NCBI GenBank assembly: GCA_003049465.1
Contig: PYSS01000001.1
Span: 124,001 to 188,000 of the forward strand
Direction of reading: 5' to 3'
Length of the DNA: 64,000 nt
Origin: Magnaporthiopsis rhizophila
Lineage: Eukaryota > Ascomycota > Sordariomycetes > Magnaporthales > Magnaporthaceae
Shown here in pieces: positions 1 to 12,900 of the stretch. Below the pieces are notes generated by a model. The model was not told where the DNA came from. It worked only from the letters and a program-made list of their open reading frames with translations, and made no database searches. The position numbers were made by a program, and so were the translations under genes. Within the stretch, counting starts at the first letter, position 1; each line of letters opens with the position of its first letter.

Positions 1-563
1 GGACGGACGCATGACGGAGCACACGGATTTGGAAACGAATTATGGACCACGACGACACGGGACGATGGCAGTTGGGTTTTTTTTTTTTTTGGGTTTACTT
101 TCATGACTTTCCTTACATATACCCGCTGTCGTTTGGATGAGGTGGAAGCCAGGTTTTGCATTTTGGAGTTTCTTCTGTTCGGCGTCTCATTAGAATGTAC
201 ACCATCTTCATATTATTTAGACTTGGCCGTCCTTGCAAATGGCCGCCATTTCATGATAGCACGAAATACATGCACGAATAATGGGCATGCGCGTCGGCGA
301 TGGATGTGTCCTGCGATTGGCACGGGTCAAGGGTCCCCCGCGCTTGCAATTAGTGAGCGGGCACACACCCCTGTGGCGTTCCCTTCCTCGCCGGAACCCC
401 GCCGACGTAGCAACCGTCCGACCCCGACAAAGTAAACAAATCCCAGTCCTGCGAGTGCGGCGGTGACGAAAACGCACGCCCTCCCTCAGCCAAACGACAC
501 TTTGGCGATACCGGAAACTCTGCCGCCAAGGCCCCGAACCGGCAGCCGAACCCCGCAGCAACC
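1..563. other. Left-edge non-coding region, mad2 5' flank
   Basis: No convincing gene is seen. There is a T-run at 77-90. The short open frames overlap each other on both strands and show no family resemblance. The right half is probably the promoter and leader of the spindle-checkpoint gene that starts at 564. Confidence 0.6.
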
Positions 564-1776
564 ATGTCGTCGTCCGTAGACAAGAAGAAGGTCAAGGTGA
601 AGAAGGAGAAGGAGAAGGACGACAAGGACAAGGACGACTCCAAGGTCCACAAGCTGTCGCTCAAGGGAAGCGCGAAGCTGGTGGCCGAGTTTGTAGGTTA
701 TTCTGTCGTCTCTGTCGCTCGCTCTCTGCTTCAAAATGGAGGCGATCGGCGTCGCGGGCGGTGTGCTAAAGAATGCCGTGTCGGCGCAAACCTTGTAGTT
801 CCAGTATTCTATCCATACCATCCTGTGCGTTTATTCAGCGACCCCAGAGAAGAAAAAAAAAAAAAAACATTGAGCCGACGTCGGTCCCGCGAGCCGAAAC
901 TAATGGCTGCCGCATTGCGCCGCACAGATTCCAGCGAGGCGTCTATCCCGCTGAAGACTTTACAGCGTGAGCTCTCCTTCCCTCCCCTCCTCCCTCCTGC
1001 TCGAGTCGACGTAGAGCTCCGGACTGACTCTCAGCGCGCGCGCATCTCCAGAGTCAAGAAGTATGGCCTCAACATGCTCGGTACGATGACCTCCCAACCC
1101 CTCCGGTGTTCGAGCCAGCAGCAGCCCCGAGGCTTGATGGAGTATCTAGTTGTACGGCGTGTTAGATGAAAGGAGGAGGAGACGAAGACATGCGTACACG
1201 ACCGCTGACACCCCGACTCCGTACCGCGAAACAGTCTCGGCCGACGACCAGGTCAAGGCATACATCAAGAAGATAATGGGCCAGCTGGACAGGTGGATGG
1301 TGAAGGGCAAGATCTCCAAGCTCGTCATCGTCATCACGGACAAGGACACGGGCGAGCACGTCGAGCGGTGGCAGTTTGACGTTCAGATCATTGGCAGCAG
1401 CAAGTCCTCCTCCTCCAAGAGCAGCAGCAGTCGCTCCTCCAAAACACCAGCAGCAGCAGAAGCAGGCCAGGAGAACGCCGAAGCAGCAGCAGGAGGAGGA
1501 GCCGCCGCAGCCCCCGAAAAGACCGAGGCCGAGATCCAGGCCGAGATCGCGGCCATCTTCCGCCAGATCACGGCGTCCGTCACCTTCTTGCCCCAGCTGG
1601 CGGGCGACTGCACCTTCAACGTGCTCGTCTACGCCGACGCCGACTCCGAGGTGCCCGTCGAGTGGGGCGACAGCGACGCCAAGGAGATCGAGAACGGCGA
1701 GCGCGTCCAGCTGCGCGGCTTCAGCACCGCCAGCCACCGCGTCGACACGCTGGTCAGCTACAGGCTGACGGAGTAG
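564..1776 (+). CDS. mad2: Spindle assembly checkpoint protein Mad2 (HORMA domain)
   Basis: Mad2 holds back the anaphase-promoting complex by binding Cdc20 until kinetochores are attached. The rebuilt model has five exons: 564-692, 799-824, 928-966, 1052-1080 and 1235-1776, giving 254 residues. The HORMA fold is recognised by the segment LVAEFFQYSIHTILFQRGVY, then KKYGLNMLVSADD, ERWQFDVQI and, at the C-terminus, RVDTLVSYRLTE. A Lys-rich head of about 30 residues precedes the domain. A Ser/Ala/Glu-rich low-complexity stretch at about residues 128-170 sits inside the HORMA domain, just after WQFDVQI, where yeast and human Mad2 have a short loop. Exon 2 is only 26 nt. A second acceptor 6 nt further on (exon start 805) would remove two residues, and alignment to the family favours 799. 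The gene converges on the ubiquitin protease downstream. The identity is secure; the microexon boundaries are inferred. Confidence 0.9.
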
Positions 1777-2396
1777 CCTGGGGAGTTTACCACATCACAT
1801 CACATGCTAGGCCACGACCGGACAGCTGGGGCTGCGGAAATGTGGGAGAGAGAGGGGCTACCTTGTGAGGCCTGACGAAACAGTCGGCCTAACTCCTAGA
1901 TCTTGCTACCAGGCGACCGATCCCATGCCAGCATGACGTATCGGACGTCTAGAGAAACATCTACTTCCGCCTTGTATTTGCCGTGTCCGGGATCCTGGTT
2001 TGGACAGATATACCCGAGATTCGGGCATGATGAATACTGCGCACATCTGCGGGGACCGCCATCGTCATATCATTCAAGGTGCAGGCCAACCGCTTGTTAT
2101 TCCCTTATGTACCAGCAATATTTCCCGGACTCGGTGATGCATAGCGATTCGCATGCTACATCGGCCCTCCCTGTGGCCATAGTTACTCGCTGGCTCTGGT
2201 CCGCCTTTGTTATCGGTCTATCGTCATCCTAACCCCCCCAAATTCATCATAACCTGCGAACCCTTGTACACCTCGAATGCAACGCAGCTATGCCGAACGC
2301 CACGACGGACCTCTAAACTGGGTAGGTACTTCTTGTGACGGAACAGGGAGCGAGTCAAATCCTGAGAATGACGGCCTACCTCCTATGACGACATCC
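1777..2396. other. Convergent intergenic region (mad2 / UBP14 3' ends)
   Basis: This holds the 3' flanks of two convergent genes. Small open frames are present but none looks like a protein. No RNA gene or repeat was seen. Confidence 0.6.
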
Positions 2397-5037
2397 TCAA
2401 GAGGTAGCAGTATCAAGCCGGTTGAAAAAGTAGACGTATGCAAACTTCTTCATCTCCTCCACGTCAACCACCTGAACGACCTTCTCGTCGTTGAAGAGGA
2501 CCCAGGACGGGCTGCCCTCCTTCTCCAGCTGCTTACGGATGAAGGCGACGTAGTGTCTGGTTGTCAAGAGTGAAGATGTTAGTAATTAAACCACGCCCAC
2601 AAGTCGGGGATCCTATCGTCTGGATGGTAAACGTGTACTTACCCTGCATGGATACTCGTTCCCTTGTGACAGACAATGCTTTGGAGCTGAAACTTGGCCG
2701 GAGTATCGCTGCTGCCCGCGGGCGGCCGCTCGGACTTAGTGCTCTCGGCCTCAGGCTCCATGGCTCCGTCGTCCTCCGGGTGGCTGAACAGCCACTCAAC
2801 GGCGCGTTCGACATCCCCGCCTGTCTCCTTGAGCGCCTTGGTCGACTTCTTCTCATCAAAGCCCATCGCGCCCAGCATCTCGATCGAAGATGGATCTGCA
2901 GTGAAGGCGCCACCACTAGCACCACCACCGCCACTCGATGGGATGACAAGGGGCTCGTCGATATCTGGGTCCTCCATGTGTTGGAAGAGCCACTCCATAG
3001 CAGCATTCGCGTCACCGTTGCCCGTGGCGTGGAGTCCCTTCTCGCACCTATTCCGCGGGAAGCCCATGGCCTCAAGTTGCGCAAGTGCCTCGGCGTTGGG
3101 CACAAACGCGGGCGCGGATCCGCTTCCAGAAGGGCCAGCGTCCTCGGGCAGCAACTCTTCATCGGCCTGCTGGCCCTTGGATAGGTACTGATCCAGCACG
3201 TAGGGGTCATCATTCACAATCACGGGGACGTCAACTTTGACTGGAACCCAGTTGACGACCGTCATCTTCCGAGCATTTACCACAAGCACCTTGGGTAGCG
3301 TCTTGAAGAGAGACCTCTTGCTGTAGCCGTCCTTGCTGCCACAAGCGGAGCAGGTGAGCTCAACAGTCTCCTCGCCAGTGAGCCGATCAAGACACTCGGT
3401 AAGCGTCACCGGCTTGTAGGAGGTACCCGTGTTGGAGTCCTTGTTGCCTCCCTCGGCCTCGGGGAGCTTCTCAAGCGGCACATCGATGAAGATGCTGTCT
3501 TGCTCGTTTGTGGTATATCGAACTTTCTTGCAGGAAAGGCATTGCAGCCGCTGCTCCAGGACGAACCGGAACGGGAGGGTCGGATCGTCTGCGGGTGACG
3601 GGTGCTTGGAACGTGTGATCATCTTGATGAGGTGCTGGAACAGCTCGAAGGCGTCCTGCTGGCGCATCGTCGAAAACTCCTCGTGCCCACGGCCGACCAA
3701 ATGCTTAAGCATAGAAGGCTGAAGACCCTTTTGGTGGGGGACCTCGATGGAATGCTCTGACACCACGACGTCCGTGTCTGGTTTTGAGTAGCGGCCAGAG
3801 AGCAAGCCATCACCAATCTTGCGGAGCTGAGTCTCAAGATCCTGGGCGGGGTCCTGGATTCCGACCAGATCTTGCGTGGCCTGACCGTACCTCTTCTGGA
3901 AGGACTCCATCTCGAAGAGACACTGGAGTATGCTTGCTAGGTAACAGCTGTTGCCAAGATTCTTGAGACCGGTGAGGCCGGGACCGAAAACGGGTTTGAG
4001 CTCTTTGCCGTCCTCGGTGGTCATGGAGAACTCCCACCTCAAGTTCTGCTCGATCTGCATCTCGGTCAAGCTTTTCTCTGTCTTCTCCCGCTCAGCCAGG
4101 ATGATGCCGTAGTTGGCTAGGTGCGCGCCCAGGTTCTCATCGATGCGCTCATCATCGCAGGTATAGCAGTAGACATCCGCAGTGCCCTCGGGGGTGATGG
4201 AGCCAAGCTTCACAGCTACTCCATGGCCGGACTCGTTGGCGTGCGCCAGAGCGTGCGAATTGCCACCGACCCCGCCGAACTGGGCACGGCCGCATCCTAG
4301 GCTGCCGCATTGCAGGCAGATCCAGAGGTTCTCTTTCAGGTCACATTTAGAGCAGGCGCCCAGGTCGTCCGAGGCGATCTGCCTAGCGTCTTCCTGCCGG
4401 AGTAGGAGAATGTGCTCGCAGCTCGTCAACTCCTGCTCCCAGGCCTTGACCTCCTCTTTCCGCGAAAAGGTGTTTGCGCTCATGACACCTTCGACCGCCT
4501 TGGCCAGCTTCTCGTGGTTCTTATCGAGCTCTACATTGCACTCAAGGCACTTCACTGCTGTTGTCGTATCGTAGCGGTCGGTCTCGGTCTCGGCGGCGAT
4601 AGCGAGCTTGGACATCTTGGCAGGAGGCTCGTCGCGGTCGACAAATTTGCGGGTGCGGCGAACGTTGAGAACGATGGGGTGGCCCCAAACGACATCGTGC
4701 AGTTTCGAGTGGTGCCGCTCGCCAGTGCAGCCTCCGTTGAAGCACTGGAGGCACACGTCGAGGCCCTCGGGATCATCCTGCGTCCGTCAGCTTCATATTA
4801 CCAAAGCGCTAGTCGTATCGACGGGACGCCGAGGAGAGCGGGATGGGGACAACACACAATGGAGTCGAAGCACTGGGTGCAATCCTCTCTGTAGACCGAT
4901 TGTGTGGGTGTCGGTGCCCGGAAGGCTATCGACCAGAAGAAGATTAGCAGCCCATTTCAAAGTCACAGAGCCGAGTCGACAGAACTGAGAGGCTCGGCGG
5001 GGTACATACCGATGGCCTCCAGGTGGGAGCACGCCAT
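2397..5037 (-). CDS. ubp14: Ubiquitin carboxyl-terminal hydrolase, UBP14/USP5 family
   Basis: This enzyme disassembles unanchored polyubiquitin chains and so recycles ubiquitin for the proteasome. Exons (5' to 3' on the minus strand) are 5037-5010, 4925-4858, 4777-2643 and 2556-2397, which keep frame and give 796 residues, the usual family size. The N-terminus MACSHLEAI is a 28-nt first exon. A Cys-rich variant zinc finger comes next, then the ZnF-UBP domain (CSKCDL, LQCGSLGCGR, HALAHANESGHG, about residues 174-225). The catalytic Cys box GLKNLGNSCYLASILQ places the nucleophile near Cys310. Two UBA domains lie at about 600-645 and 665-705. The His box HYVAFIR (His745) is in the last exon, split from the preceding AG by an intron. 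All catalytic features are present. The gene is divergent from the Gln/Pro-rich gene, with 396 bp between start codons. Confidence 0.92.
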
Positions 5038-5433
5038 TTTCACTGGCGACTGATATCCCAGAGGAGTTGGGCTTGTTTGGCTGAGAGAAGTCGCGATACA
5101 GGTTGCCGTAACGAGGGAAACAATGTTCCAAGTTTACGTAGCCCGAAGGGAGGAGCCGATAAAATCTGAGCTCGAACCGATATTCGGTCGTTTCCATCGA
5201 GCTCCCCGCTTACGTAGGTGCTGCCTAGATTGAGAACGCAACCCCCGCATTTCGCCCGGTGGGGCTGAGAGCTGAAGGGGGCTTAGCTTGCATGGCGACC
5301 AGACTGGCAGGCACATAACCTGGGCTCCGTCCAGACCAGCTGTACCTGGGCTGGCGGGCAGGAATTCCCCCGCTTTTCCCATCTCCCGCTTCAGCATCTC
5401 CGACCCGAGTACAGTGCCAAGCAACAGAGCAGA
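5038..5433. promoter_or_regulatory. Shared upstream region of UBP14 and the Gln/Pro-rich gene
   Basis: This 396-bp gap lies between two divergent start codons and must hold both promoters. No specific element could be assigned by eye. Confidence 0.5.
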
Positions 5434-7292
5434 ATGTCCCATCCTCAAGCCCCTCCTGTGCCCGGCTCTGCGCCATCGCCGGCGGGAGGCTGGTCTACAG
5501 GGAATCCGCCTGGTCCGTATCAACAGCAGCCGCCGCCACAGCAAGGCCAAGGTCAGTGGCAGCAGCAACCCCAGCAACGGCCACCGCCCTACCCGCATTA
5601 CAATACACAGCAGCAGCAGCCCCCACCGCAGCAGCAGCCTGCACCACACGCCTACGGGCAGCCATACCAACACCAGGCTCCCGCGCTGGGGCATGCCCCA
5701 TCGCCTCAGGGGGCTCAAGCTCCATATGGCCAAGCCCCCGCAGGTTCGCCGGGACATGGGCCGACCGGAGCTCCGGCCACTACAGCTCCCGGGCCCAGTG
5801 GGGCGTCCCACCCTCCCGGATTCGCTCCCGGGGTCGGCGGCCCGGCGAATGTCCCTCCACCGCAGGGTTATGCGGCACAGGGGTATCCAGGCACAGCGCC
5901 GCAGCAGGCCGGCCTCATGGGACAAGTAAACCAGGCATTCGCGACCGGGATGCCCTACATCCAGACCTTCAGTAACAAACTGACGGGCAAATTCAACCGT
6001 ATAACCGGCCATTCGAACGCCTACCAACAACACCCTGCCCCTGGCACGTATGGTCAACCAGGAGGCTACGGTCAGCCCGCGTACGGACAGCCACAATACC
6101 AACAGCAACACTCACCGGGCCAGACTCCAGCGCAGCAGGTGCAGTCGCCGCCGCCGCATCAGCAGCAACCGCCCAGCTCATACAACCAGCCGGCCCAGCC
6201 CCTGCCTCCGCATCAGCAGCAGCAGCAGCCCAGCTCAACCGGCCAGCCGGCCCAGTCAGCGCCGCCCCCTCAGCAGCAGCCCAGCCCCTATGGCCAGGCG
6301 CACTCACCATACCCACCCGCTCATCCTGCCACCTCGGCACCCGCCGTGCCCCCGCCTACGATATCTGCCCCGGCCGCAGATCCCCTAGCCCATTCCATGG
6401 GTGCACTTAACCTCGGTGCTTCCACGGCGGCAAGCACTCCACCTCCCTACACTTCGCATGCGGCTGAGGCTGCGGCTGCGCCACCGCCGGCGAGCCAGAA
6501 GTGGTACCTTGTTGACCCTGCGTCACAACAACCAACCCCGGAGTTCCGCGCCGTGGCTGCGCTGATGTTCGATTCCCTCAAGGGGCAAGGAAATCAGCAA
6601 GGTATGGTGTTCTGCTCCAGACGGAATCGATGCCTACTTTCAGACAACTGTCGTCCTCCTGTCACCGAAGCATCCATTTCGGCTAACGTTTCGCCGTCAA
6701 GGCTTTGTGGAAGCTACCAAGATCCTTGACGCATGGCAGGAGAACGGACTCGACGCGCAGTGGGTTGGTAAGTCAGCACGCTTCGCAACCAAGACTGCCT
6801 TTTTCGGGACTGATGCTGGATGCCGCAGAGCTGTTCGCATACGATAACTACTACTCCTTCTCCGTCATGTGGTCACTCTCTCAGATCCCTCACGTCCTAA
6901 TCCCCAGAACACCATCGCTTGTCCCTCCGGCAGCGTCGCTGGGAACAAACACATCAGGCGCGGCGATGACGATCCCTGCCGACCCAAAGTTCGACGGTGC
7001 GCAGCTGCCGGCGTATGTGCCAGCGTTGACAGTAGGTGGCTACACAAACTCTTTGTTCTTGGATTTCTTCGACGATCCCGCCTCCCTGCCACACCTAGTT
7101 TGCAAACAGGTCGGCTTCGGGGGGTACGCGGGTCATCGACGGCAGAATCCCGCGCTACCGGATCTGCAAGCGTATGATCCGTCGGTGCCGGCGGATCTGC
7201 AGAGCCGCGCGAAGGCCGTCCGCGCTGCCGCCGTGGAAAGGGCTATGGCCGAGGTTGCCAAGCGCAGGTCCGGAACCCCGTCCGTGCCGTGA
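5434..7292 (+). CDS. Gln/Pro-rich protein of unknown function
   Basis: Not recognised as a named family. Exons 5434-6601, 6702-6767 and 6829-7292 join in frame to 565 residues. The first about 350 residues are strongly biased to Pro, Gln, Gly, Ala, Ser and Tyr (runs such as QQQPPPQQQ and repeats of YGQP), resembling disordered, prion-like or trafficking-adaptor tails. The C-terminal about 190 residues have normal composition and look folded: KWYLVDP, then FVEATKILDAWQENGLDAQW and LFAYDNYYSFSVMW. Coding status is supported by three in-frame exons with good GT/AG sites and by the sharp composition change. A tail rich in Arg and Ala follows. There is no signal peptide or membrane segment. It shares its upstream region with the ubiquitin protease. 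Confidence 0.8.
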
Positions 7293-8273
7293 GTCGGGTT
7301 CGCTGCTGGGGCAGGTCCTGCAGGGTCACCAGACACGAGGGAGAACAGAGTCCCTAGGTAGTCGAGACCCGGTCTCTCTTCATGGTGCGGACTCCTCGTG
7401 TGTGTGGACCCAACGAAAGACACAAGATCCCAGAATAATGAGATCAGAGCTGCTGGCGGAAATGCGACGTTCAACGGATTCAGGATGGTTGGTGGGGACA
7501 ATTTACTCTGGATACGGGGTGCACATGGACAATATTTGCGGGTCATAAGGCCGCTCTGCTCCGAAAGCAGTGCTCCCAGGATCGCACGCCGATCTTCCAG
7601 ACCGACGGTCGTTCTGCCCAGGCGTGCTTGCAAGGCGTGACTTGACAACCGGATCTCGGCCTCGGCATGTGCGCCTGAGACTCCCCTGGTAGAACCGCCT
7701 GGCCCTGGGGCTGTCGACACACTGCCCACTTGATTCGGGCGCATCTACCTACGCTGCTACGGTATGGTGTTCTCATGCTGTAGGCGAAAAGGCAGGCCCT
7801 TTTTTCCACGTCGTCATTGTGCTGCTGCAGGGCTGGCTGCAGCTGCTCCTGACCCAGAATCACCCCATTTTCCATTCCCCGTCCAATCCGGCGCCAGGGG
7901 CTGAGCCGGCGAGAAACCCGTCGCGTGCTTGGCGTGCATTGCTAGTGCGTGCTGTAGAAAACAAACCGGAGTTGACGGACTTGCAGCGTGCTTTGCTGTG
8001 ATTGTGATGGTGTCTCGCGTGTGCCTCCGTTTGTCGAATGCGACCTTTTACAAATGTGAAAATCCGGAATCCTTTGGAATCAAGCGGACGGGACGGGAAT
8101 AAGGCAGGGGCAGCCAGGCAGCCATTCGGAAGATCGGCACAGAACAAACGTGATCCAAACACGAAGGCCTAGCGAGCTATTAATATCTACGACAGAATAG
8201 GTTATAGCGGGCTTTGAAGGCCTAACCCTGCCCGGGGATGGAAGGTCCCTGGCTCCGCGGAAGAACATCAAGC

Positions 8274-8291
8274 GAGAGAGAGAGAGAGAGA
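8274..8291. repeat. (GA)n microsatellite
   Basis: Nine uninterrupted GA units in non-coding DNA. Confidence 0.9.
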
Positions 8292-9694
8292 AACAGAAGG
8301 CCTCGCAATGGATACTGACAACGAGTTCAACCTAACCGAAAAGGTGGGCGTGCATAGCAGGGTGGGAGGAACCTGGATGGATGAAATCTTTTAGGTCTTT
8401 AATTTCCCAAGATCTCGTTGGATGCGGGGGGACAGATGACCCGAGCTTGCCCAACACATTAGGGTCCCAATTCCATCACCCGACGTCACAGGCGAAGGAA
8501 GAGAGAAACGGGCTGAAAACGAAGGCAGTAGCCGTGTCGTCATTTCATCACAACAAGTTCCTCCGAAGAACCGAAGGCTGATGGTCTACGAGGGCCTAGA
8601 CCGCTCGTGGCGTTCTGCTGATCTTTTTGTTCACGCCCGGCCGAGGCAGCCTAGCGGTTCCATCATGGACCCCTTTGTCTGAGGCTTTCCCCCGGCCTTT
8701 TGGTTTGGCTCCAGCGAGACCTGTCGCGGCTCCCGACTTCCGTGTGTTCGAGGCGATTTCTCAGCTGGGCTTGGTTAGCGCTCTCGGTCCACGGCGGGCT
8801 GACGGGGGAGAGTAGCACGGGGATCGGCCGCTGCTCCAGTTTTTATTTCAGTGTTGAGTCCGGCCAGAAAACAGGAAGCAGTCAAGTCGCGCCGTGTGTG
8901 TCTATGTGCCCAAAATGGCTTGCATTGGGATCGTCAATCCTGCATGAGCAGCCGCCCGAGGCGTGTGCAAGATTTGTCGCCCGTCCGTCCACCAGGCAAT
9001 GAATGAATGGGGTGACGGATGTGAAATGGACACGGCACGAGCGCACGCTCTCAATATCACGGCATCAACCGCCATATCGGAACCGCGCAAAAAGTCAATG
9101 TCGCTGGGTAACTGCGTGTTATTGCCCAGGCCAGCCCACCGCCCGTCTTTGGCTGTGATGGGGAAGGCGGGAACCCCTGCCCGCTCGTCGCTCGCGGTTG
9201 CGTTGGCCCCAGAAAAGCGTGCTCCATCCGTTACAGGTGGCTCAAAAGTGGAAGGACCCCAAAAGGCCACAGGAAGGAGTGGCACTGTGTGGCCTGGAAT
9301 GGTGCCGGACCGTCTGGTGGGATGCATGGCCCCGCCTGGGCGCTTTTTTGGGGGGCAGATCTCGGGCGTGCATGGAAGCTCTGCGGACAAACAGCCGCGG
9401 CAGAAGGTTGTGCTGCGTGTGGCTCGTACTGTATTCCAGTCCCAGCGCCCTCAAAAGCCCTTGCGGCCACTTGACTTGACCTTATGGGGCGAGCCGGGGC
9501 CGAATCCCGTCTTGGAATTTTTCTCTCCTAATCCAAATAATAATTTAGGCCACTCAGGCGAGGCCGCCAAGGGTGTTTGCCTCAAAACGCCTTCTTCGTC
9601 CTGACTAGCCGCAACTCTTTGATGACTTGTCTCTGCGACCCTGAACTTGGTTGCGCGATCGTCGGTTCCGGCCAGCACAAAGAAATCCGAGAAC

Positions 9695-9713
9695 AAAAAA
9701 AAAAAAAAAAAAA
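9695..9713. repeat. Poly-A tract
   Basis: A run of 19 A about 250 bp upstream of the splicing-factor start codon. It may act as a nucleosome-excluding element in that promoter; this is inference. Confidence 0.85.
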
Positions 9714-9963
9714 CTGAGCTGGTCCTTGACACCGACACCACACTACTTCCAACACCACCACATTCCTTTGCGACCCCGAACACCACCCGTCGCCCGCGCC
9801 AGGCAGATGGTCCCTTCCACTCGATCGTCAACTTGGAAGTGGGCGGTTAGGGATCGCTCTGGTTCGTGAGCTCGCCAAGGCTTTCCTCTGGCGTTGCGCG
9901 CCGCGCCGCGCCGCGGAAATAGCAGATCCGACTCATTTTTCGCCCTCTGCCCACCCGCCCACG

Positions 9964-12900
9964 ATGAACGACAGAATGCGAGAAGCAAACAGCGCGAGCG
10001 CGCCGCCGACCTCGGTCCCGCCACGGTCCCCTCCATCGGCACCACCGATCGGCGAGGACAGCTGGGTCGACTATATCGACCAGCAGAAGCAGCACGCACG
10101 CGACCTGGAGGCCCGCATCCAGATCCTCGAGCTGTACAAAAAGGCCACAACGGCCGAACCCGGCAGCCTGCGCGTATGGCTGGCTTACTGCGAGTACTTT
10201 TGGTCCCTCTATCAGAGCTGCCAGCACCCCTCCCACCAGGTGCCGTGGACCTGGCCTGCAGAGGAGCTGCAGACGGCACGCGACATATTCTCTCTCGACT
10301 CTGCCCTGCGCGTCTGGCAGGAAGGCCACGATGCCACCCAGCACCGCCTGGGCGACAGCCATGAGCTCTGGAACCGATGGATCGCCAGGGAGATGGAGCT
10401 TCTCTCGCGCACCAAGACCGCCGAGGGTGTCAAGCGCATCACTCACCTCTTTCGCAATCGCCTGCTGAACCCACATTCCACCTGGACCGAGACCTCCCAG
10501 GCCTATTCCACCTTCCTATCTGAGTACAACCACACTGCCTGGGAGAGCTCCATGAAGGACATCTCGGTGCGTTCGCAGTCCGCGCGAGACCTCTACGAAA
10601 AGCGTGATCCGTTCGAGACGAAGCTGGCCAGGGCCGCCCGTGTGGGTGATCTCGACGGCCAGCGCACCGCCATGAAGGAGTATCTGCAGTTCGAAATCGC
10701 GAGTGCCATCCGGGAGAAAAAGAACCCCAAACTCGCCATCGAGATCGCCATGGGCCTCTTCTCGCGAGCCCTCACCGGCATCCTTGCCTCCGACGAGACC
10801 ACCTGGACCGACTATGCCGTCTTTGTCTCCTCACTCTACCATCGGTTTACCAGCCCCCAGACGCGCGACCCCGACATGCTGCAGGTCATCCCAAGCAGCC
10901 TTTCTGTGCTGCAAGGCGCCGTGTCGCACTGCCCCTGGTCCGGCCCACTCTGGGCGCGTTACATCCTGAGTGCGGAGGAGGCGGGCCTGTCCTTCTCGGC
11001 CATGGAGAGGATCAAGCACGCGGCGACGGACAACTCCCAGCTGGATCGCGACGGCATGATCGGGGTCGTCGAGATGTACGCCGCGTGGTGCGGCTACTTG
11101 AAGCGGTCGGCCCTGGACCCGGCCGCATCCGAGGAGACGACCGACCTTGCCGACTCGGGTCTCCTTGCCGCGCTCGAGGCCGTGCAGGTGTGGGGCGAGC
11201 GCCGGTTCGGCAACGCCTACGTGGGTGATCCCGACTTCCGCCTCGAGCGGGTGCTGATCACCTACCTCACCGAGAAGCATGGCGCCGTCGAGGAGGCTCG
11301 CGCTCAGTGGGTGAGGCTTGCCGAGAAGCCGCTCTACGCTGCCAGCTACAACTTTTGGCTGCACTACTACTCATGGGAGATCCAACTCTTCCGGGCTGAG
11401 ACGAGCAAGCGGCGCAGTCCAACCCCGGGCCCCTCGCTTCCGCCAAGGGCTTCGCCGCGGTCGCCTACCCAAGCGACCGCTGTGCTGCAGCGCGCTCTGA
11501 AGAGGAAGGATCTCGACTGGCCCGAGAGGATCATCGAGATCTACCTGCAGCACTGCAACGACTATGAGACACCCGAGAATCTGAGGCTGGCCTACGACTT
11601 TGTGCACCGGACCAAGAAGCAGCTGGAGCAGCGCCGGAAGGAAGAAGCTGCTGCCAATGCTGCTGCTGCTGCCGCCTACTCTGCCGCCTCTGCCCCTGCC
11701 GTGGCATCAGCCCATCAGGCCGAAGCGGAGGCTCAAGGCTCGCCTTCGGCCGTGTCCAAGCGGAAGCGCGGGGACACACCCGATCGCTCCGATGAAGGTG
11801 CGAACAAGCGGGTCAAGAATCAAGCGAGTGACGCGACCAGCTCCATCGTCCAGGCCGACGAGGACTCGTCCTCACAGGCTGGCGCCGCCCAGAAGCGGGA
11901 TCGGGAGCACACGTCCGTCATAGTGACGAACCTTCCGGCTGACACGACACAGACCAGGGTCCGGCAATACTTCCGTGAGTACGGTCACGTCAATAACCTT
12001 GTGCTCCGCAAGGTTGATGATGGCCAGTCCGCCGTTGCCGTTGTCGAGTTTCGCTCCCCCGACGACGCCCGGTCCGCCCTCCTGCGCGACGGTAAATACT
12101 TTGGACAGCAGATAGTTGGCGTCAAGCCTGCGGACCGTCTGACCCTGTTCGTCACCAACTACCCGCCGACGGCCGACGAGTCCTACCTTCGGAATCTGTT
12201 CGCCGACTGCGGCGAGATCCTTGATGTGCGCTTGCCTAGCCTCAAGTTCAACACGCACCGTCGTTTCTGCTACATCACCTTCCGCGAGCTCGAGGGAGCC
12301 GCAGCGGCCACCAAGCTAGACGGACGCGTGTTGGAGGGAAGGTTCAAGCTAAGTGCAAAGTACTCGAACCCGGCGCAGAAGAAGGCGCGAGAGGGCGCGA
12401 CCTCGGAGGGCAGGGAGGTCAAGATACAGAATCTGCCAATCGAGGCGGACGATGAGGCCGTCAAGGAGTTGTTTGGCAAGTATGGAAAGATTCAGACAGC
12501 TCGGATCTTGCGCAACATGGCGGGCAAGTCTCAGCGGACCGGCTTCGTTGTGTTCGAGGACAAATCCGAGGCTGAAACCGCAGCCGCCGAGCTCAACATG
12601 GCCAAGATGCGCAGCAGCATTCTCGCCGTCGAGGTCACCAAAGCGGTCAACTTTAAGCCAATCGCGCGCGCCGTCAAGTCTGCCTCCCCAGCTCCCACTT
12701 CCGCTAGTGCCAAGGATGAGGACGTGGCCATGACCAACGGTGCGGCCGCCGACCGGCCGAGCGGAAACGGGAGCAAAGAATCCCGCGATCTCCGCACGTT
12801 CGCGGTGCTTGGCCTGTCGGACACGGTCAGCGACGCCCGTGTGCGAGCGCTGGTTGAGCAACACGGTGTTGTGACCAAGTTCACTCTCCGGCCCGACCAT

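Larger units (their letters stand above)
7293..9963. other. 2.7-kb non-coding interval upstream of the Prp24-like gene
   Basis: No gene recognised. It contains a (GA)n microsatellite at 8274-8291 and a 19-base A-run at 9695-9713. Open frames of up to about 213 codons overlap on both strands without family similarity. The right end is the promoter and leader of the splicing-factor gene. Confidence 0.55.
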
